A stretch of 64,000 bases of DNA from Ferdinandcohnia humi_A (GCA_047608075.1 JBLKRX010000002.1:211416-275415); one strand, 5' to 3'. Shown: positions 26,451 to 35,505, numbered from the stretch's first letter. Made by a program: numbers and translations. Notes: a model not told the origin generated them from the sequence alone.

Positions 26451-27590
26451 TTAGAAATTTTTTGCGTTTGGTTTATTAAAACCATATCTCTCAAAAAATT
26501 CTTCACGGAAGTCTCCAAGACGATCTTCACGAATCGCTTGACGGACTTGCTCCATTAATTTTAACAGAAAATATAAATTATGATAAGTAGTAAGTCTTAT
26601 GCCGAATGTTTCACCAGACTTAATTAAGTGTCTAATATAAGCCCGACTATAGTTTTTACATGTATAACAATCACAATTTTCATCTAACGGTCTAAAATCG
26701 CGAGCAAATTCAGCGTTTTTCACAACGAGACGCCCTTCACTTGTCATCAGAGTTCCATTACGTGCGATTCTTGTTGGAAGTACACAATCAAACATATCAA
26801 TACCACGAATAGCTCCATCAATAAGTGAATCTGGAGAACCAACTCCCATTAAATATCTTGGTTTATTTGATGGTAATAATGGAGTTGTAAATTCTAATAC
26901 ACGATTCATTACATCCTTAGGTTCCCCTACAGACAAGCCTCCTACTGCATAGCCAGGAAAATCCAGGGATACTAGGTCGCGAGCACTTAATTTACGAAGT
27001 TCTTCATACTCTCCCCCTTGAACAATTCCAAAAAGGCCTTGATCTTGCGGACGACTATGAGCCTGTATGCATCTTTCTGCCCAACGGCTTGTACGTTCAA
27101 CTGATCGTTTCATATATTCAAAAGTTGCAGGGTATGGAGGGCATTCATCAAAAGCCATCATTATATCAGAGCCGAGTGCATTTTGAATTTCCATTGCCTT
27201 TTCTGGAGATAAAAACAGCTTATCTCCATTTAAATGATTACGGAAATGAACTCCCTCTTCCTTAATTTCACGGAACTCACTTAAACTAAATACCTGGAAG
27301 CCACCCGAATCCGTTAAGATTGCTCTGTCCCAGTTCATAAACTTATGTAGCCCACCCGCTTCTTTTATAATTTCATGGCCTGGTCGTAGCCAAAGGTGGT
27401 AGGTATTACTTAGAATAATTCCTGCTCCCATCTCAACCAATTCTTCTGGTGACATCGTTTTAACTGTCGCAAGAGTACCAACGGGCATAAAAACAGGAGT
27501 TTCAAACGAACCATGAGGAGTATGAACTCGTCCTAGTCTTGCACCTGTTTGTTTACAGGTTTTAATTAATTCATAACGTATTGCTGTCAA
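26451..27590 (-). CDS. tgt: tRNA-guanine transglycosylase
   Basis: About 379 residues. The enzyme exchanges G34 of tRNAs with GUN anticodons for preQ1. The TIM-barrel has the general-base region LTDSGGFQVFSL, the AFDECPPYP motif, and the catalytic nucleophile region GIRGIDMFDCVLPTR. Zinc ligands are in ENCDCYTCK with a following His. TTG 27590 lies 8 bases from AAAGGGG and gives a normal N-terminus, so the longer frame from 27608 is rejected. It lies 55 bases after queA; both serve the queuosine pathway. Confidence 0.96.
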   Translation of the reverse strand: MTAIRYELIKTCKQTGARLGRVHTPHGSFETPVFMPVGTLATVKTMSPEELVEMGAGIILSNTYHLWLRPGHEIIKEAGGLHKFMNWDRAILTDSGGFQVFSLSEFREIKEEGVHFRNHLNGDKLFLSPEKAMEIQNALGSDIMMAFDECPPYPATFEYMKRSVERTSRWAERCIQAHSRPQDQGLFGIVQGGEYEELRKLSARDLVSLDFPGYAVGGLSVGEPKDVMNRVLEFTTPLLPSNKPRYLMGVGSPDSLIDGAIRGIDMFDCVLPTRIARNGTLMTSEGRLVVKNAEFARDFRPLDENCDCYTCKNYSRAYIRHLIKSGETFGIRLTTYHNLYFLLKLMEQVRQAIREDRLGDFREEFFERYGFNKPNAKNF

Positions 27591-27645
27591 TCGTATATCC
27601 CCTTTCAATTATGTCAGAGTTCTAAAATGTATGATCCAAAAATAA

Positions 27646-28674
27646 TTAGATAATTAGCATCGCATCTCCAAAACTGAAAAAGCGATAGCGTTCTTTCACT
27701 GCTTGTTCATAGGCATGTATTATATTCTCGCGACCTGCTAACGCACTAACAAGCATGATTAAAGTTGATTTAGGTAAATGGAAATTTGTTACCAAACCAT
27801 CAATTGCCTCATATTTGTATCCAGGATAAATAAAAATATTTGTCCACCCACTAGACTCTACAAATTTACCACCATTGTTTTTTACTATCGTTTCTAATGT
27901 CCTTGTCGATGTTGTCCCTACAGATATAATTTTTCCTCCAGCTTCTTTTACTTGATTTAAGAGACGTGCTGTACCTTCTGTCATTTGATAAAATTCCGAG
28001 TGCATTTCATGCTCATCAATTGTATCTGCACTTACTGGTCGAAATGTTCCCAACCCAACATGTAAGGTGATAAAGGCAATATGCACCCCTTTATTTCGTA
28101 TTTCTTGGAGGAGCTCCTCAGTAAAATGTAACCCTGCAGTCGGTGCAGCAGCTGAACCGCGATGCTTCGCAAATACAGTTTGATAACGGTCTTGGTCATC
28201 TAACTGTTCCCGAATATAAGGAGGTAAAGGCATTTCTCCTAACTCATCAAGAATTTCATAAAAAATCCCATCATATTGAAAGTCTAGGTATCTACCGCCG
28301 TGTTCACCTATTCCCGTACAGATTGCTTTTAGTTTTCCTTCACCAAAGTTTAAAACTGTTCCTTCCTTCACGCGTTTTGCAGGCTTAACGAGTGTTTCCC
28401 ATGTATCCTCCTTTTCTTGTTTAAGTAGGAGAACCTCAACATTTGCACCTGTATTATCTTTCACACCATATAAACGTGCTGGTAGGACGCGAGTGTCATT
28501 TAATACTAGGCAATCTCCCTCATGTAAATAGGAGAGAATTGACCGAAAATGAGAATGCGTAATATCCCCCGTCTTCTTATCTAATATCATTAATCTTGAT
28601 GCCTCACGGTCTTCAAGAGGAGTTTGTGCAATTAACTCCTCTGGTAAGTGGAAATCAAATAAATCAACTTTCAT
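27646..28674 (-). CDS. queA: S-adenosylmethionine:tRNA ribosyltransferase-isomerase QueA
   Basis: A 342-residue enzyme that adds the epoxycyclopentane ring from AdoMet to preQ1-tRNA. Family motifs include RLMILDKKTGDITHSHF, GDCLVLNDTRVLPARL, GSAAAPTAGLHFT and LVTNFHLPKSTLIMLVSA. Either ATG 28683 or 28674 could start it; 28674 gives MKVDLFDFHLP, the usual N-terminus. It forms an operon with tgt and yajC. Confidence 0.96.
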   Translation of the reverse strand: MKVDLFDFHLPEELIAQTPLEDREASRLMILDKKTGDITHSHFRSILSYLHEGDCLVLNDTRVLPARLYGVKDNTGANVEVLLLKQEKEDTWETLVKPAKRVKEGTVLNFGEGKLKAICTGIGEHGGRYLDFQYDGIFYEILDELGEMPLPPYIREQLDDQDRYQTVFAKHRGSAAAPTAGLHFTEELLQEIRNKGVHIAFITLHVGLGTFRPVSADTIDEHEMHSEFYQMTEGTARLLNQVKEAGGKIISVGTTSTRTLETIVKNNGGKFVESSGWTNIFIYPGYKYEAIDGLVTNFHLPKSTLIMLVSALAGRENIIHAYEQAVKERYRFFSFGDAMLII

Positions 28675-28700
28675 GTCATTCACCTATTCCTTAATACTGT

Positions 28701-28892
28701 CTATCTGAAACGACCTATTACATAAAAAATCACTGATAAAATAACACTAATTACAATTGAGGTTACAATTGGAAAATAAAAGGTGGTATTTCCTTTTTTA
28801 AAGACGATATCTCCTGGAAGTCTTCCGATAAAGTGCCAAACCATTCCTACTACTAATAGAATAATCCCCATTATCATTAGCATTTTTCCCAT
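28701..28892 (-). CDS. yrzS: DUF2905 small membrane protein (YrzS)
   Basis: A 63-residue protein with two membrane helices around the motif GRLPGDIVFKKGNTTFYFP, which defines DUF2905. It lies between ruvB and queA, as in B. subtilis. Its function is unknown. Confidence 0.85.
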   Translation of the reverse strand: MGKMLMIMGIILLVVGMVWHFIGRLPGDIVFKKGNTTFYFPIVTSIVISVILSVIFYVIGRFR

Positions 28893-28901
28893 GATTATTA
28901 C

Positions 28902-29903
28902 CTACTCCTTCGGAATTTCTAGTTGAAAATGTTTATAAACGAGATCCGTTACGATTCGTCCACGAGGTGTACGTTGTAGAAATCCAATTTGTAGAAGAAA
29001 AGGTTCATATACATCTTCAATTGTGTGTGATTCCTCTCCAATTGTTGCTGCAATTGTCTCTAATCCTACCGGACCACCTCGGAATTTTTCAATAATTCCT
29101 TTAAGTAATTTATGGTCAATATGATCAAGTCCTAAACGGTCCACTTGAAGTAATTCTAGTGCTTCATTTGCAAGTAAGATCGTAATTTTTCCGTTACCGC
29201 GAACCTGCGCGTAGTCACGTACCCGACGTAAGAGACGATTTGCAATTCGTGGAGTTCCTCTGGACCGTCTAGCTATCTCATGGGCAGCTTGTAAATCAAT
29301 TTCAACCTCAAAAAGCTCAGCGGTACGGATGACAATATTGGCTAACTGTTCTTCACTATAATATTCCAAACGACTTAAGACACCAAATCGGTCGCGTAGC
29401 GGTGCAGAAAGTGACCCCGCTCTTGTTGTTGCTCCTACTAATGTGAAAGGTGGTAAGTCTAGACGTACAGACCGTGCACCTGCACCCTTTCCAATGACAA
29501 TATCTAAACAAAAGTCTTCCATTGCTGGATAGAGCACTTCTTCAATAGATCGTTGTAAACGATGAATCTCATCAATAAAGAGAACATCACCAGGTTCAAG
29601 TGCAGTAAGGATGGCAGCTAAATCACCAGGTCTTTCAATAGCTGGGCCAGATGTGGTTCGAATATTAACTCCCATTTCGTTCGCAATAATCGTAGCAAGT
29701 GTTGTTTTCCCTAGGCCTGGTGGCCCATATAATAAAACATGATCCAGGGTTTCTTGTCGCATTTTTGCAGCTTTAATAAATATAGATAAATTCGATTTTA
29801 CTTTATCCTGTCCTATGTATTGGGATAATGTTTGCGGTCTAAGGCTTTGCTCGATTGCTGACTCTTCGTAATTGGTTGTACCTGATACGAGTCTATCTTC
29901 CAT
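28902..29903 (-). CDS. ruvB: Holliday junction branch-migration helicase RuvB
   Basis: A 333-residue AAA+ motor. Walker A is GPPGLGKTT near residue 65, Walker B is LFIDEIHRL near 113, sensor 1 is GATTRAG, the arginine finger region is APLRDRFG, and a winged-helix C-terminus follows (GLETIAATIGEE). It forms hexamers that drive branch migration with RuvA. It starts 13 bases after ruvA. Confidence 0.97.
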   Translation of the reverse strand: MEDRLVSGTTNYEESAIEQSLRPQTLSQYIGQDKVKSNLSIFIKAAKMRQETLDHVLLYGPPGLGKTTLATIIANEMGVNIRTTSGPAIERPGDLAAILTALEPGDVLFIDEIHRLQRSIEEVLYPAMEDFCLDIVIGKGAGARSVRLDLPPFTLVGATTRAGSLSAPLRDRFGVLSRLEYYSEEQLANIVIRTAELFEVEIDLQAAHEIARRSRGTPRIANRLLRRVRDYAQVRGNGKITILLANEALELLQVDRLGLDHIDHKLLKGIIEKFRGGPVGLETIAATIGEESHTIEDVYEPFLLQIGFLQRTPRGRIVTDLVYKHFQLEIPKE

Positions 29904-29916
29904 TCAAGCTCCCCCC

Positions 29917-30531
29917 TCATTTTAATAACTTTTGTAAAGCCCGTTTTATATACTGATCTGTTGTTAATTGCTCTTTATGTAAATCTGGAAGAATTTTCTT
30001 AATTTCCCTTTCCGCATATCCTAGAACCTTTAAGGCTTCAACAGCCTCATCTAGATCTTTGAGGCTAGACGGAACAGTTTCAACACTATCAAAATCTTCT
30101 GTAAAGAGATCTGGACTAATTGAAGGTAGTAAATCATGTAGCTTTCCTTTAAGATCTAATATGATTTGTCGCGCAGTTTTTTTACCGACTCCAGGGAACT
30201 TCACAAGGAATGCTTCATCTTCGTTCTCTATTGCACGTACAACCTGCTCAGGTTGCCCCGCTGCTAATATAGCAAGTCCACCTTTAGGACCTATCCCTGA
30301 AACATTAAGAAGCTTTACAAACAAAGCCCGTTCTTGACGTGTCTTAAAACCATACAAGGCAAGGATATCTTCACGAACATATTGATATGTATAGACAGTC
30401 TCCATATTCTCATGATTTTTTTTAAAAACAAATGGATTTGGGGTGAAGATCTGATACCCGATTCCATTATTTTCAACTACGATATATTCAGGATTTATAT
30501 GTTCAATCGTTCCTCTAATAAATTCAATCAA
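29917..30531 (-). CDS. ruvA: Holliday junction-binding protein RuvA
   Basis: About 204 residues: OB-fold domain I (residues 1-62, IEFIRGTIEHINPEYIVVE), helix-hairpin-helix domain II (GIGPKGGLAIL and FPGVGKKTARQIILDLKGK), and C-terminal domain III that contacts RuvB. The frame runs to 30591, but TTG 30531 has GAGGAGAG upstream and yields the normal N-terminus. It is first in ruvA-ruvB. Confidence 0.95.
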   Translation of the reverse strand: MIEFIRGTIEHINPEYIVVENNGIGYQIFTPNPFVFKKNHENMETVYTYQYVREDILALYGFKTRQERALFVKLLNVSGIGPKGGLAILAAGQPEQVVRAIENEDEAFLVKFPGVGKKTARQIILDLKGKLHDLLPSISPDLFTEDFDSVETVPSSLKDLDEAVEALKVLGYAEREIKKILPDLHKEQLTTDQYIKRALQKLLK

Positions 30532-30687
30532 ACTTCTTCTCTCCTCTTCATTGCTGTACCCCATTTTATCATATCCCTCTGAAAAAGACATAAAAAAACA
30601 AGGGATTTCTCAAACAACCGCAGACAGAAGTGTCTGGTAGGACAAATGGTAATGAATTTGGCAGAGAATTTCATAAAAAGAGAAATG

Positions 30688-30722
30688 AAAACGAGACTAG
30701 CTCGAAATCTAGTCTCGTTTTT
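30688..30722. terminator. Terminator of bofC
   Basis: AAACGAGACTAG/CTAGTCTCGTTT stem followed by Ts (plus) and by TTTCATTT on the minus strand, immediately after bofC. Confidence 0.85.
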
Positions 30723-31248
30723 AGGGAGAAGATGTATATGTTTTATAGGTCTCTATAACATTTATATATTCATCCTTTGAACCGATTTTAATACCATGTT
30801 TTAATAAATCATGCTGATAGCTTTCAAGCTTTTCGACATCAATTTGAAAAAAGGATTGAATGACTTTATTTGATTCATTGGGTTTACCATTAAATATGGA
30901 GAGAATTCCATCCTCAGTTATTCCAAAATATCCGTTCGATTTTAACAAGGGGGATATATCGTCAATTCGTTGTTGGAATACAACCTGTTCTTCATCTTGG
31001 TGCACAAGGCTCCAGTCCTCATACTGTGCCCAAAAATCCTCCATTGATAAAATGGTCTCTTTAATGATTTCTTCACTAACCTCGCCGTCTACATAAACAC
31101 GCTCAAGAATAACTGTTACCTCTAATGGGCCATTTACTTCTTGTGGTGTATCGTCATTTCCTTGACTCAACCCTGTTCCACTGGTCGTAAGGCTTGGCAT
31201 GATAAATATAGCCGCTACACAAACGATAACCTTTATGATCGTCCTCAT
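30721..31248 (-). CDS. bofC: BofC, forespore regulator of the sigma-K checkpoint
   Basis: A 175-residue secreted protein with an N-terminal signal (residues 1-24) and the BofC domains (VTVILERVYVDGEVSEE, and NGYFGITEDGILSIFNG). In B. subtilis BofC acts in the intermembrane space to inhibit SpoIVB and so delays pro-sigma-K processing by SpoIVFB. SpoIVFA and SpoIVFB are coded in this window near 41 kb. Position after ruvA is conserved. A forespore-type promoter candidate precedes it. Confidence 0.9.
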   Translation of the reverse strand: MRTIIKVIVCVAAIFIMPSLTTSGTGLSQGNDDTPQEVNGPLEVTVILERVYVDGEVSEEIIKETILSMEDFWAQYEDWSLVHQDEEQVVFQQRIDDISPLLKSNGYFGITEDGILSIFNGKPNESNKVIQSFFQIDVEKLESYQHDLLKHGIKIGSKDEYINVIETYKTYTSSP

Positions 31249-31323
31249 TTTGGCATCACCTCTTACATTTAGTTGCCAACTCTGAAATAGAAAACACCCT
31301 CTTTGTTGACCACCTTACAATAC

Positions 31324-31352
31324 TAGTGTGACCAAAATTAGAAGTATTATCC
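31324..31352 (-). promoter_or_regulatory. Candidate sigma-F-type forespore promoter of bofC
   Basis: On the minus strand GGATA, 14 bases, then GGTCACACTA, which fits the sigma-F -10 consensus GGNNANANTR fully. It lies about 75 bases before bofC. The gap 31249-31568 otherwise holds only the lipoprotein terminator. Confidence 0.45.
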
Positions 31353-31533
31353 AATAACATAAAAGTATTTTGCTCTAAAAGAATTAAGCTTATTCATTTA
31401 TTTTGAAGTATCACCGGGTAGGATGAAGTTTGATTGAATACTCAATGAATGGATGGATGACTAAGGATATGAGGTTACCGAGAAAATAAAAGATGAGAAT
31501 ATCATTCTTCAGAAGAATTTCATTTCAATAAGA

Positions 31534-31563
31534 ATGTCCAAAAGTCTCCTTTTGGACATTCAC
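31534..31563 (-). terminator. Hairpin after the YhcN-type lipoprotein gene
   Basis: GAATGTCCAAAAG/CTTTTGGACATTC is a perfect 13-bp stem with a four-base loop. The following tract (TTATTGAAATG) is only moderately T-rich. Confidence 0.7.
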
Positions 31564-31568
31564 TTCAT

Positions 31569-32348
31569 TTATCCACGATTGTTATTATCAAATGGTTCGT
31601 ATAGCGCATCACCGATATTTTCAAGAAGATCATTAATATCTGTATCGATGCTTTCACGAGTGTTTCCGTTACGTATATCATTATCAATGTTACGTACCCG
31701 GCTAAATGTACCTTCATCTGTAACAACATTAATAGTCTTACCTTGTGCTAATGGTTGAACAGCTTTTCTAACTGCTTCTTTGACGTTTTTGTCATTGTTA
31801 TCATTTGTATCAACAGCTACTAAAACATTGTCAGCTGTTACAATAACACGAGCATCATCTACATTTTTAACTCTTTCAGCTCTGTCCGAAATTCTTCTCA
31901 CAAGGTTACCGTTTTCTTGATTGTAATACCCATATGTTCGAACTCTGTGATTATTGTCATTAATATGGCTGTGATAATTTTGGTCAGCATGCCCATGTCC
32001 ATTATCTCGCATTGTATTTGGGTTACCGTCATTGTAAGGAGTTCCACCTCTATGGTTATTCTCCCTTGTATTCATGATTCCAGCACCATTTTTGTTCCTA
32101 TAGTTATTTTGGTTATTATTTCCATCTCCATTACGATCCATTATTTCTGTTAATGGACCGTCATTATCATTGACACGGTATCCATTGCCATTACGTTCCG
32201 TACGGTCAACATTTTCGTTGGAATAATACCCAATAGGTCTCGCATTATCATTATAGTTAGTATCTAATGCCCCCTGATTTGTATTACAGGCCGTAAGAGC
32301 ACCTAACATTAGAGTAGCTGTTGATAATGTGTAAAGTGCTTTCCTCAA
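31569..32348 (-). CDS. YhcN/YlaJ-family sporulation lipoprotein
   Basis: A 259-residue lipoprotein with the lipobox LTAC near residue 20. Residues 25-145 are a low-complexity stretch rich in Asn, Gly, Asp and His. The C-terminal domain (about 150-250) carries RRISDRAERVKNVDDARVIV and TADNVLVAVDTN, the YhcN/YlaJ signature. Such proteins sit in the inner spore membrane or spore envelope and affect germination and outgrowth. Start is TTG 32348 with a GGGGG site. Its place beside safA and bofC supports a sporulation role; exact function unknown. Confidence 0.82.
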   Translation of the reverse strand: MRKALYTLSTATLMLGALTACNTNQGALDTNYNDNARPIGYYSNENVDRTERNGNGYRVNDNDGPLTEIMDRNGDGNNNQNNYRNKNGAGIMNTRENNHRGGTPYNDGNPNTMRDNGHGHADQNYHSHINDNNHRVRTYGYYNQENGNLVRRISDRAERVKNVDDARVIVTADNVLVAVDTNDNNDKNVKEAVRKAVQPLAQGKTINVVTDEGTFSRVRNIDNDIRNGNTRESIDTDINDLLENIGDALYEPFDNNNRG

Positions 32349-32372
32349 TACAATAACCCCCTTTTTTCCATT

Positions 32373-32394
32373 TGAACATGAAAGGACATGTTCA
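32373..32394. promoter_or_regulatory. Perfect inverted repeat just upstream of the lipoprotein start
   Basis: TGAACATG-AAAGGA-CATGTTCA, 8-bp arms with a 6-base spacer, 25 bases before the TTG start. It may be an operator or an mRNA hairpin near the ribosome site. Confidence 0.45.
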
Positions 32395-32547
32395 CCTTTA
32401 GGTTGTCAGACTATAGGAGGTTTTATTTCTGTTAGTTATTTGAAAGTAGTAAAGATATTGGAGAGCTGTAAAAAAAGTTTGCACCATGTGTAAAATAAAA
32501 AACACAACGGATAATCGAATTCTTTTAAGGGCTACCTACATAAATGC

Positions 32548-32580
32548 AAAAAATAAAAGGACGAATCCTAATTCGCCCTT
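32548..32580 (-). terminator. Terminator of safA
   Basis: AAGGGCGAAT/ATTCGTCCTT stem (one G-T pair) followed on the minus strand by TTTATTTTTT. Confidence 0.75.
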
Positions 32581-32593
32581 ACAAGTTATATTC

Positions 32594-33991
32594 TCAATAA
32601 TCTTCTAAGTCATCGTCTTCAAAATCAGGCATAGAAAACATTGGATTAAATGGACCTTGCTGATATGGACTTACTCCAAATGGTGCTTGTTGGTATCCTG
32701 GGAATCCTTGTTGGTAGCCTCCACCTGGAAATCCTGGTTGCATCGGAAAGCCTTGCTGTCCTACAGGATAACCTTGTGGTTGGTAGTGCCCACCAAAGTG
32801 TGGCTTTGGACCACCACAGCCACAATCCTTTTTGTTGTAGTGTTGCGCTGACATGCCCTGTGAATGTGGACCCATCATCCCTGGATATCCAACCGGACTT
32901 ACAGCTTGTGGCGCTGCTTGCATCGGTGTAAATGGTGCAGGACCCATAAAACCTCCTGGTATTCCAGAGCCAGGCAAGACTGGAGAAACCGGCACACAGT
33001 GACAAATTGGGAAATGCATTGGTACCATTTTTGGCATATGTGGTAAGTGAGCACCAGCCACTTCCTCTTTTTCATCATGTTCCATTACCGGCATTTGCGG
33101 CATTGTCATGTTCAACAAATTGTAATTATTAATATCAATTTCAAACGGTGCCATCTGTACAGGTGCAGTTGGCATTTTAGGTACAAAATCGACCGCTTCC
33201 TTTGCTACACCTTCAACCCGCTGGAAGCCACCTGCCATTGAATTGAATGGCCCTTGACCTTGGAAACCTCCTTGACCCGGAAATCCTCCAGGTACATAAT
33301 TGAATCCTGGTCCAGGCATAACCGGACTGATTGGGACACAATGGTTAAACATTGCTGGTGGAGCAAAAGGCATTTGCGGAGCCATTTGTGGCATCTGCGG
33401 CATTGCGGCATCATCATCTTCTAGAAAATCATCATCATCCTCTACCGGAGCCATCATCCCTGGTAAAACATTTGATGGTGGTATAGGTACTTGTGGTACA
33501 TTCATCATATTAAAGTTATTAATATCAATTTCAAATGGTTGCATTTGAGGCATCTGTGGCATCTGTGGTGGCATCTGCGGCATTTGTGGTGGCATTTGCG
33601 GCATTTGCGGCATCTGTGGTGGCATTTGTGGCATCTGTGGAATGTATGGTCCCGTTTCAACGCCAGCTACCTCTTCTTCTACTTCCGGCAGTTCCTCATC
33701 TAATTCCAACACCGGGAATGGCTGTGGAGTTAAATCAGCATAAGGATGTTCTGTTATCTGTTCTTCCTTCATTGGTGCTAGGTTTATTTGTGCTTCTTTT
33801 TGAACACCACCGATTTGAGCTTCCTTTTTCACATGTACAGTTCCTGTTGGTACTTTAATTTTCATCCCAGGCATAATCATATCTGGATTACTAAGCTGTG
33901 TATTCACAGCTTTTAGTTCTTCAAAGTCTACTCCATACTTCTTTGCAATTTTCCAAAGAGTATCGCCTTTTTGAACGATATGGATTCTCAC
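32594..33991 (-). CDS. safA: SafA, spore coat morphogenetic protein
   Basis: A 465-residue protein. An N-terminal LysM domain (residues 2-48, HIVQKGDTLWKIAKKYG) targets it to the cortex-coat interface. An acidic linker (90-112) follows, then a Met/Pro/Gln-rich region with at least eight PQM(P) units at 118-150. Two copies of PFEIDINN(F/Y)N occur at 152 and 282, and two of CVP(I/V)SPV(M/L)PG at 218 and 332, so the middle is an internal duplication. The tail is rich in Gly, Gln and Pro with a CGCGG motif and an acidic end. Starts at GTG behind GGAGGGG. SafA recruits inner coat proteins in the mother cell. Confidence 0.9.
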   Translation of the reverse strand: MRIHIVQKGDTLWKIAKKYGVDFEELKAVNTQLSNPDMIMPGMKIKVPTGTVHVKKEAQIGGVQKEAQINLAPMKEEQITEHPYADLTPQPFPVLELDEELPEVEEEVAGVETGPYIPQMPQMPPQMPQMPQMPPQMPQMPPQMPQMPQMQPFEIDINNFNMMNVPQVPIPPSNVLPGMMAPVEDDDDFLEDDDAAMPQMPQMAPQMPFAPPAMFNHCVPISPVMPGPGFNYVPGGFPGQGGFQGQGPFNSMAGGFQRVEGVAKEAVDFVPKMPTAPVQMAPFEIDINNYNLLNMTMPQMPVMEHDEKEEVAGAHLPHMPKMVPMHFPICHCVPVSPVLPGSGIPGGFMGPAPFTPMQAAPQAVSPVGYPGMMGPHSQGMSAQHYNKKDCGCGGPKPHFGGHYQPQGYPVGQQGFPMQPGFPGGGYQQGFPGYQQAPFGVSPYQQGPFNPMFSMPDFEDDDLEDY

Positions 33992-34023
33992 GCGAATTTC
34001 CCCTCCTATACATAAGTCTTTAC

Positions 34024-34031
34024 ATTGTATG
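34024..34031 (-). promoter_or_regulatory. Candidate sigma-E/sigma-K type -10 element upstream of safA
   Basis: CATACAAT on the minus strand, about 33 bases before safA, equals the mother-cell -10 consensus. A clear -35 partner is not visible. A small inverted repeat GGCAAATTGCC lies just upstream (34040-34050). Confidence 0.35.
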
Positions 34032-34158
34032 TCATGATAGGCAAATTGCCACTATTTCTCATCACAACTTATGCAGAGGCTTCTTGTTTTATGTTACTAA
34101 GACAGTGGGACATGCATTGGAAATAATATATTTTTTTAGCATTTACACGAATTAAATA

Positions 34159-34183
34159 GAAAAAACTCGGTATAGACCGAGTT
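34159..34183 (-). terminator. Terminator of the obg-pheB-pheA operon
   Basis: AACTCGGT/ACCGAGTT stem with a four-base loop followed by TTTTTT on the minus strand. Confidence 0.88.
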
Positions 34184-34194
34184 AATCAAAGAAC

Positions 34195-35052
34195 TTATAA
34201 CAGATAATATGGAAAACTGCCTAATACTTTAACGCCACATCCTAAAGCTTCTAATTCAGCAATTGCACTTGGTATAAGAATATCATCAAGTCTTTGCTCA
34301 ATATCAATTATAAAGAAATAATTTCCTAAACCGGTTTTCATTGGCCTTGACTCAATTTTAGATAAATTCAGCTTTCTCCATGCAAATGCAGATAAAACCT
34401 GATGAAGTGCACCTGCTTGGTCAGATGGTAGTGTAATCATAAGTGTAGTTTTATTACCATTGTTATTTTTAATATAGACATCCAAATCTATCATGTTTTT
34501 ATGTAAAACAACAAAACGGGTATGATTATTATCAAAATCATGAATATTAGGCTTTACTATTGTTAAGCCGTATTCCTCAGCTGCAAGTTCATTAGCAATT
34601 GCAGCGAGCATTAATTCAGGGTGTTGACTCACATGTTTTGCTGCGGCTCCCGTCGATGATGTGTATTCAAGTTGAATGGACGGAAACTGACTGTGCAAAA
34701 ATTTATGACATTGGGCGATCGCATGTGAGTGCGAATATACCCCATTAATTTTCTCCCAGTTCTGTTCGTTTGTTGGATGAACCATTAGATGTTGCTTGAT
34801 TGGAATGATGACCTCACCGATAATTTTTAACGGCTGTTCATGGATTAAATAATCAATCGTTAAATTAACGGAACCCTCGATTGTATTTTCAATTGGTACG
34901 ACCGCTGCATCAACCTCACCATTTACTACTGCATCTATGCATGCGGGAATGGTCCGATATGGTTTACTCTCATTATTAGGAAACAAACCAGATACTGCTT
35001 GAGCAGAAAAGGTTGCATTGGGTCCTAAAAATCCTATAGTAGAAATCGACAC
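34195..35052 (-). CDS. pheA: Prephenate dehydratase
   Basis: A 285-residue monofunctional enzyme making phenylpyruvate for phenylalanine synthesis. The catalytic domain (1-180) has GFLGPNATFS, VPIENTIEGSVN and the TRFVVL motif near 180. The C-terminal ACT domain (about 200-280) has LSKIESRPMKTGLGNYFF, the phenylalanine-binding ESRP motif for feedback inhibition. Start is GTG 35052 behind AGGAGGAGG. It is coupled closely to pheB (12 bases). Confidence 0.96.
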   Translation of the reverse strand: MSISTIGFLGPNATFSAQAVSGLFPNNESKPYRTIPACIDAVVNGEVDAAVVPIENTIEGSVNLTIDYLIHEQPLKIIGEVIIPIKQHLMVHPTNEQNWEKINGVYSHSHAIAQCHKFLHSQFPSIQLEYTSSTGAAAKHVSQHPELMLAAIANELAAEEYGLTIVKPNIHDFDNNHTRFVVLHKNMIDLDVYIKNNNGNKTTLMITLPSDQAGALHQVLSAFAWRKLNLSKIESRPMKTGLGNYFFIIDIEQRLDDILIPSAIAELEALGCGVKVLGSFPYYLL

Positions 35053-35064
35053 GATAACCTCCTC

Positions 35065-35505
35065 CTATGCTCCTGTACCAAGTATCTCTACTTTGTCTAC
35101 AAATTCCAATTTCCTGAGCTTCGTAAGTAGGTCCGTAACCTCCTCAGTCATTCCCGATGTATTCAATGAGAGTGTCACATTTGCTTTTCCTCTAAGTGGA
35201 ATCGTTTGGTGAATGGTTAATACATTACAACCAGTACTAGCAACAACTGATAACAACTGAGAGAGTGTACCAGAACGGTCTTCTAAATAAAAAAATAAAG
35301 AGATAATTTTTTCTTTTACAATCGTATGGAACGGAAAAACAGTATCCTTATACTTGTAATAGGCACTCCGACTCAAATCCACTTTTTGTGTAGCATCTGC
35401 AATCGACTGTGCTTCACCACTCTCTAATAGTTCCTTTGCATCTAAGGTCTTACGAACTGCCTCCGGTAGGACATCCTCACGCACAAGATAAAATTTACCT
35501 TCCAT
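35065..35505 (-). CDS. pheB: PheB, ACT-domain protein (UPF0735)
   Basis: A 146-residue protein with an N-terminal helical part (FYLVREDVLPEAVRKTLDAK, with an HTH-like segment) and a C-terminal ACT domain (about 70-145, with LEDRSGTLSQLLSVVASTGCNVLTI). It lies between obg and pheA, as in B. subtilis. Proposed roles in aromatic amino-acid regulation rest mainly on context. Confidence 0.88.
   Translation of the reverse strand: MEGKFYLVREDVLPEAVRKTLDAKELLESGEAQSIADATQKVDLSRSAYYKYKDTVFPFHTIVKEKIISLFFYLEDRSGTLSQLLSVVASTGCNVLTIHQTIPLRGKANVTLSLNTSGMTEEVTDLLTKLRKLEFVDKVEILGTGA

Noticed and set aside
33540..33650. Short tandem DNA repeats that could suggest a CRISPR-like array
   Set aside because: The units are contiguous 9-15-base codon repeats encoding PQM(P) in safA, with no unique spacers.
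32650..33858. Several plus-strand ORFs opposite safA, with His/Trp- or Ala/Val-rich repeats
   Set aside because: They are reverse-strand readings of the Met-Pro-Gln repeats of safA, with no start signals.
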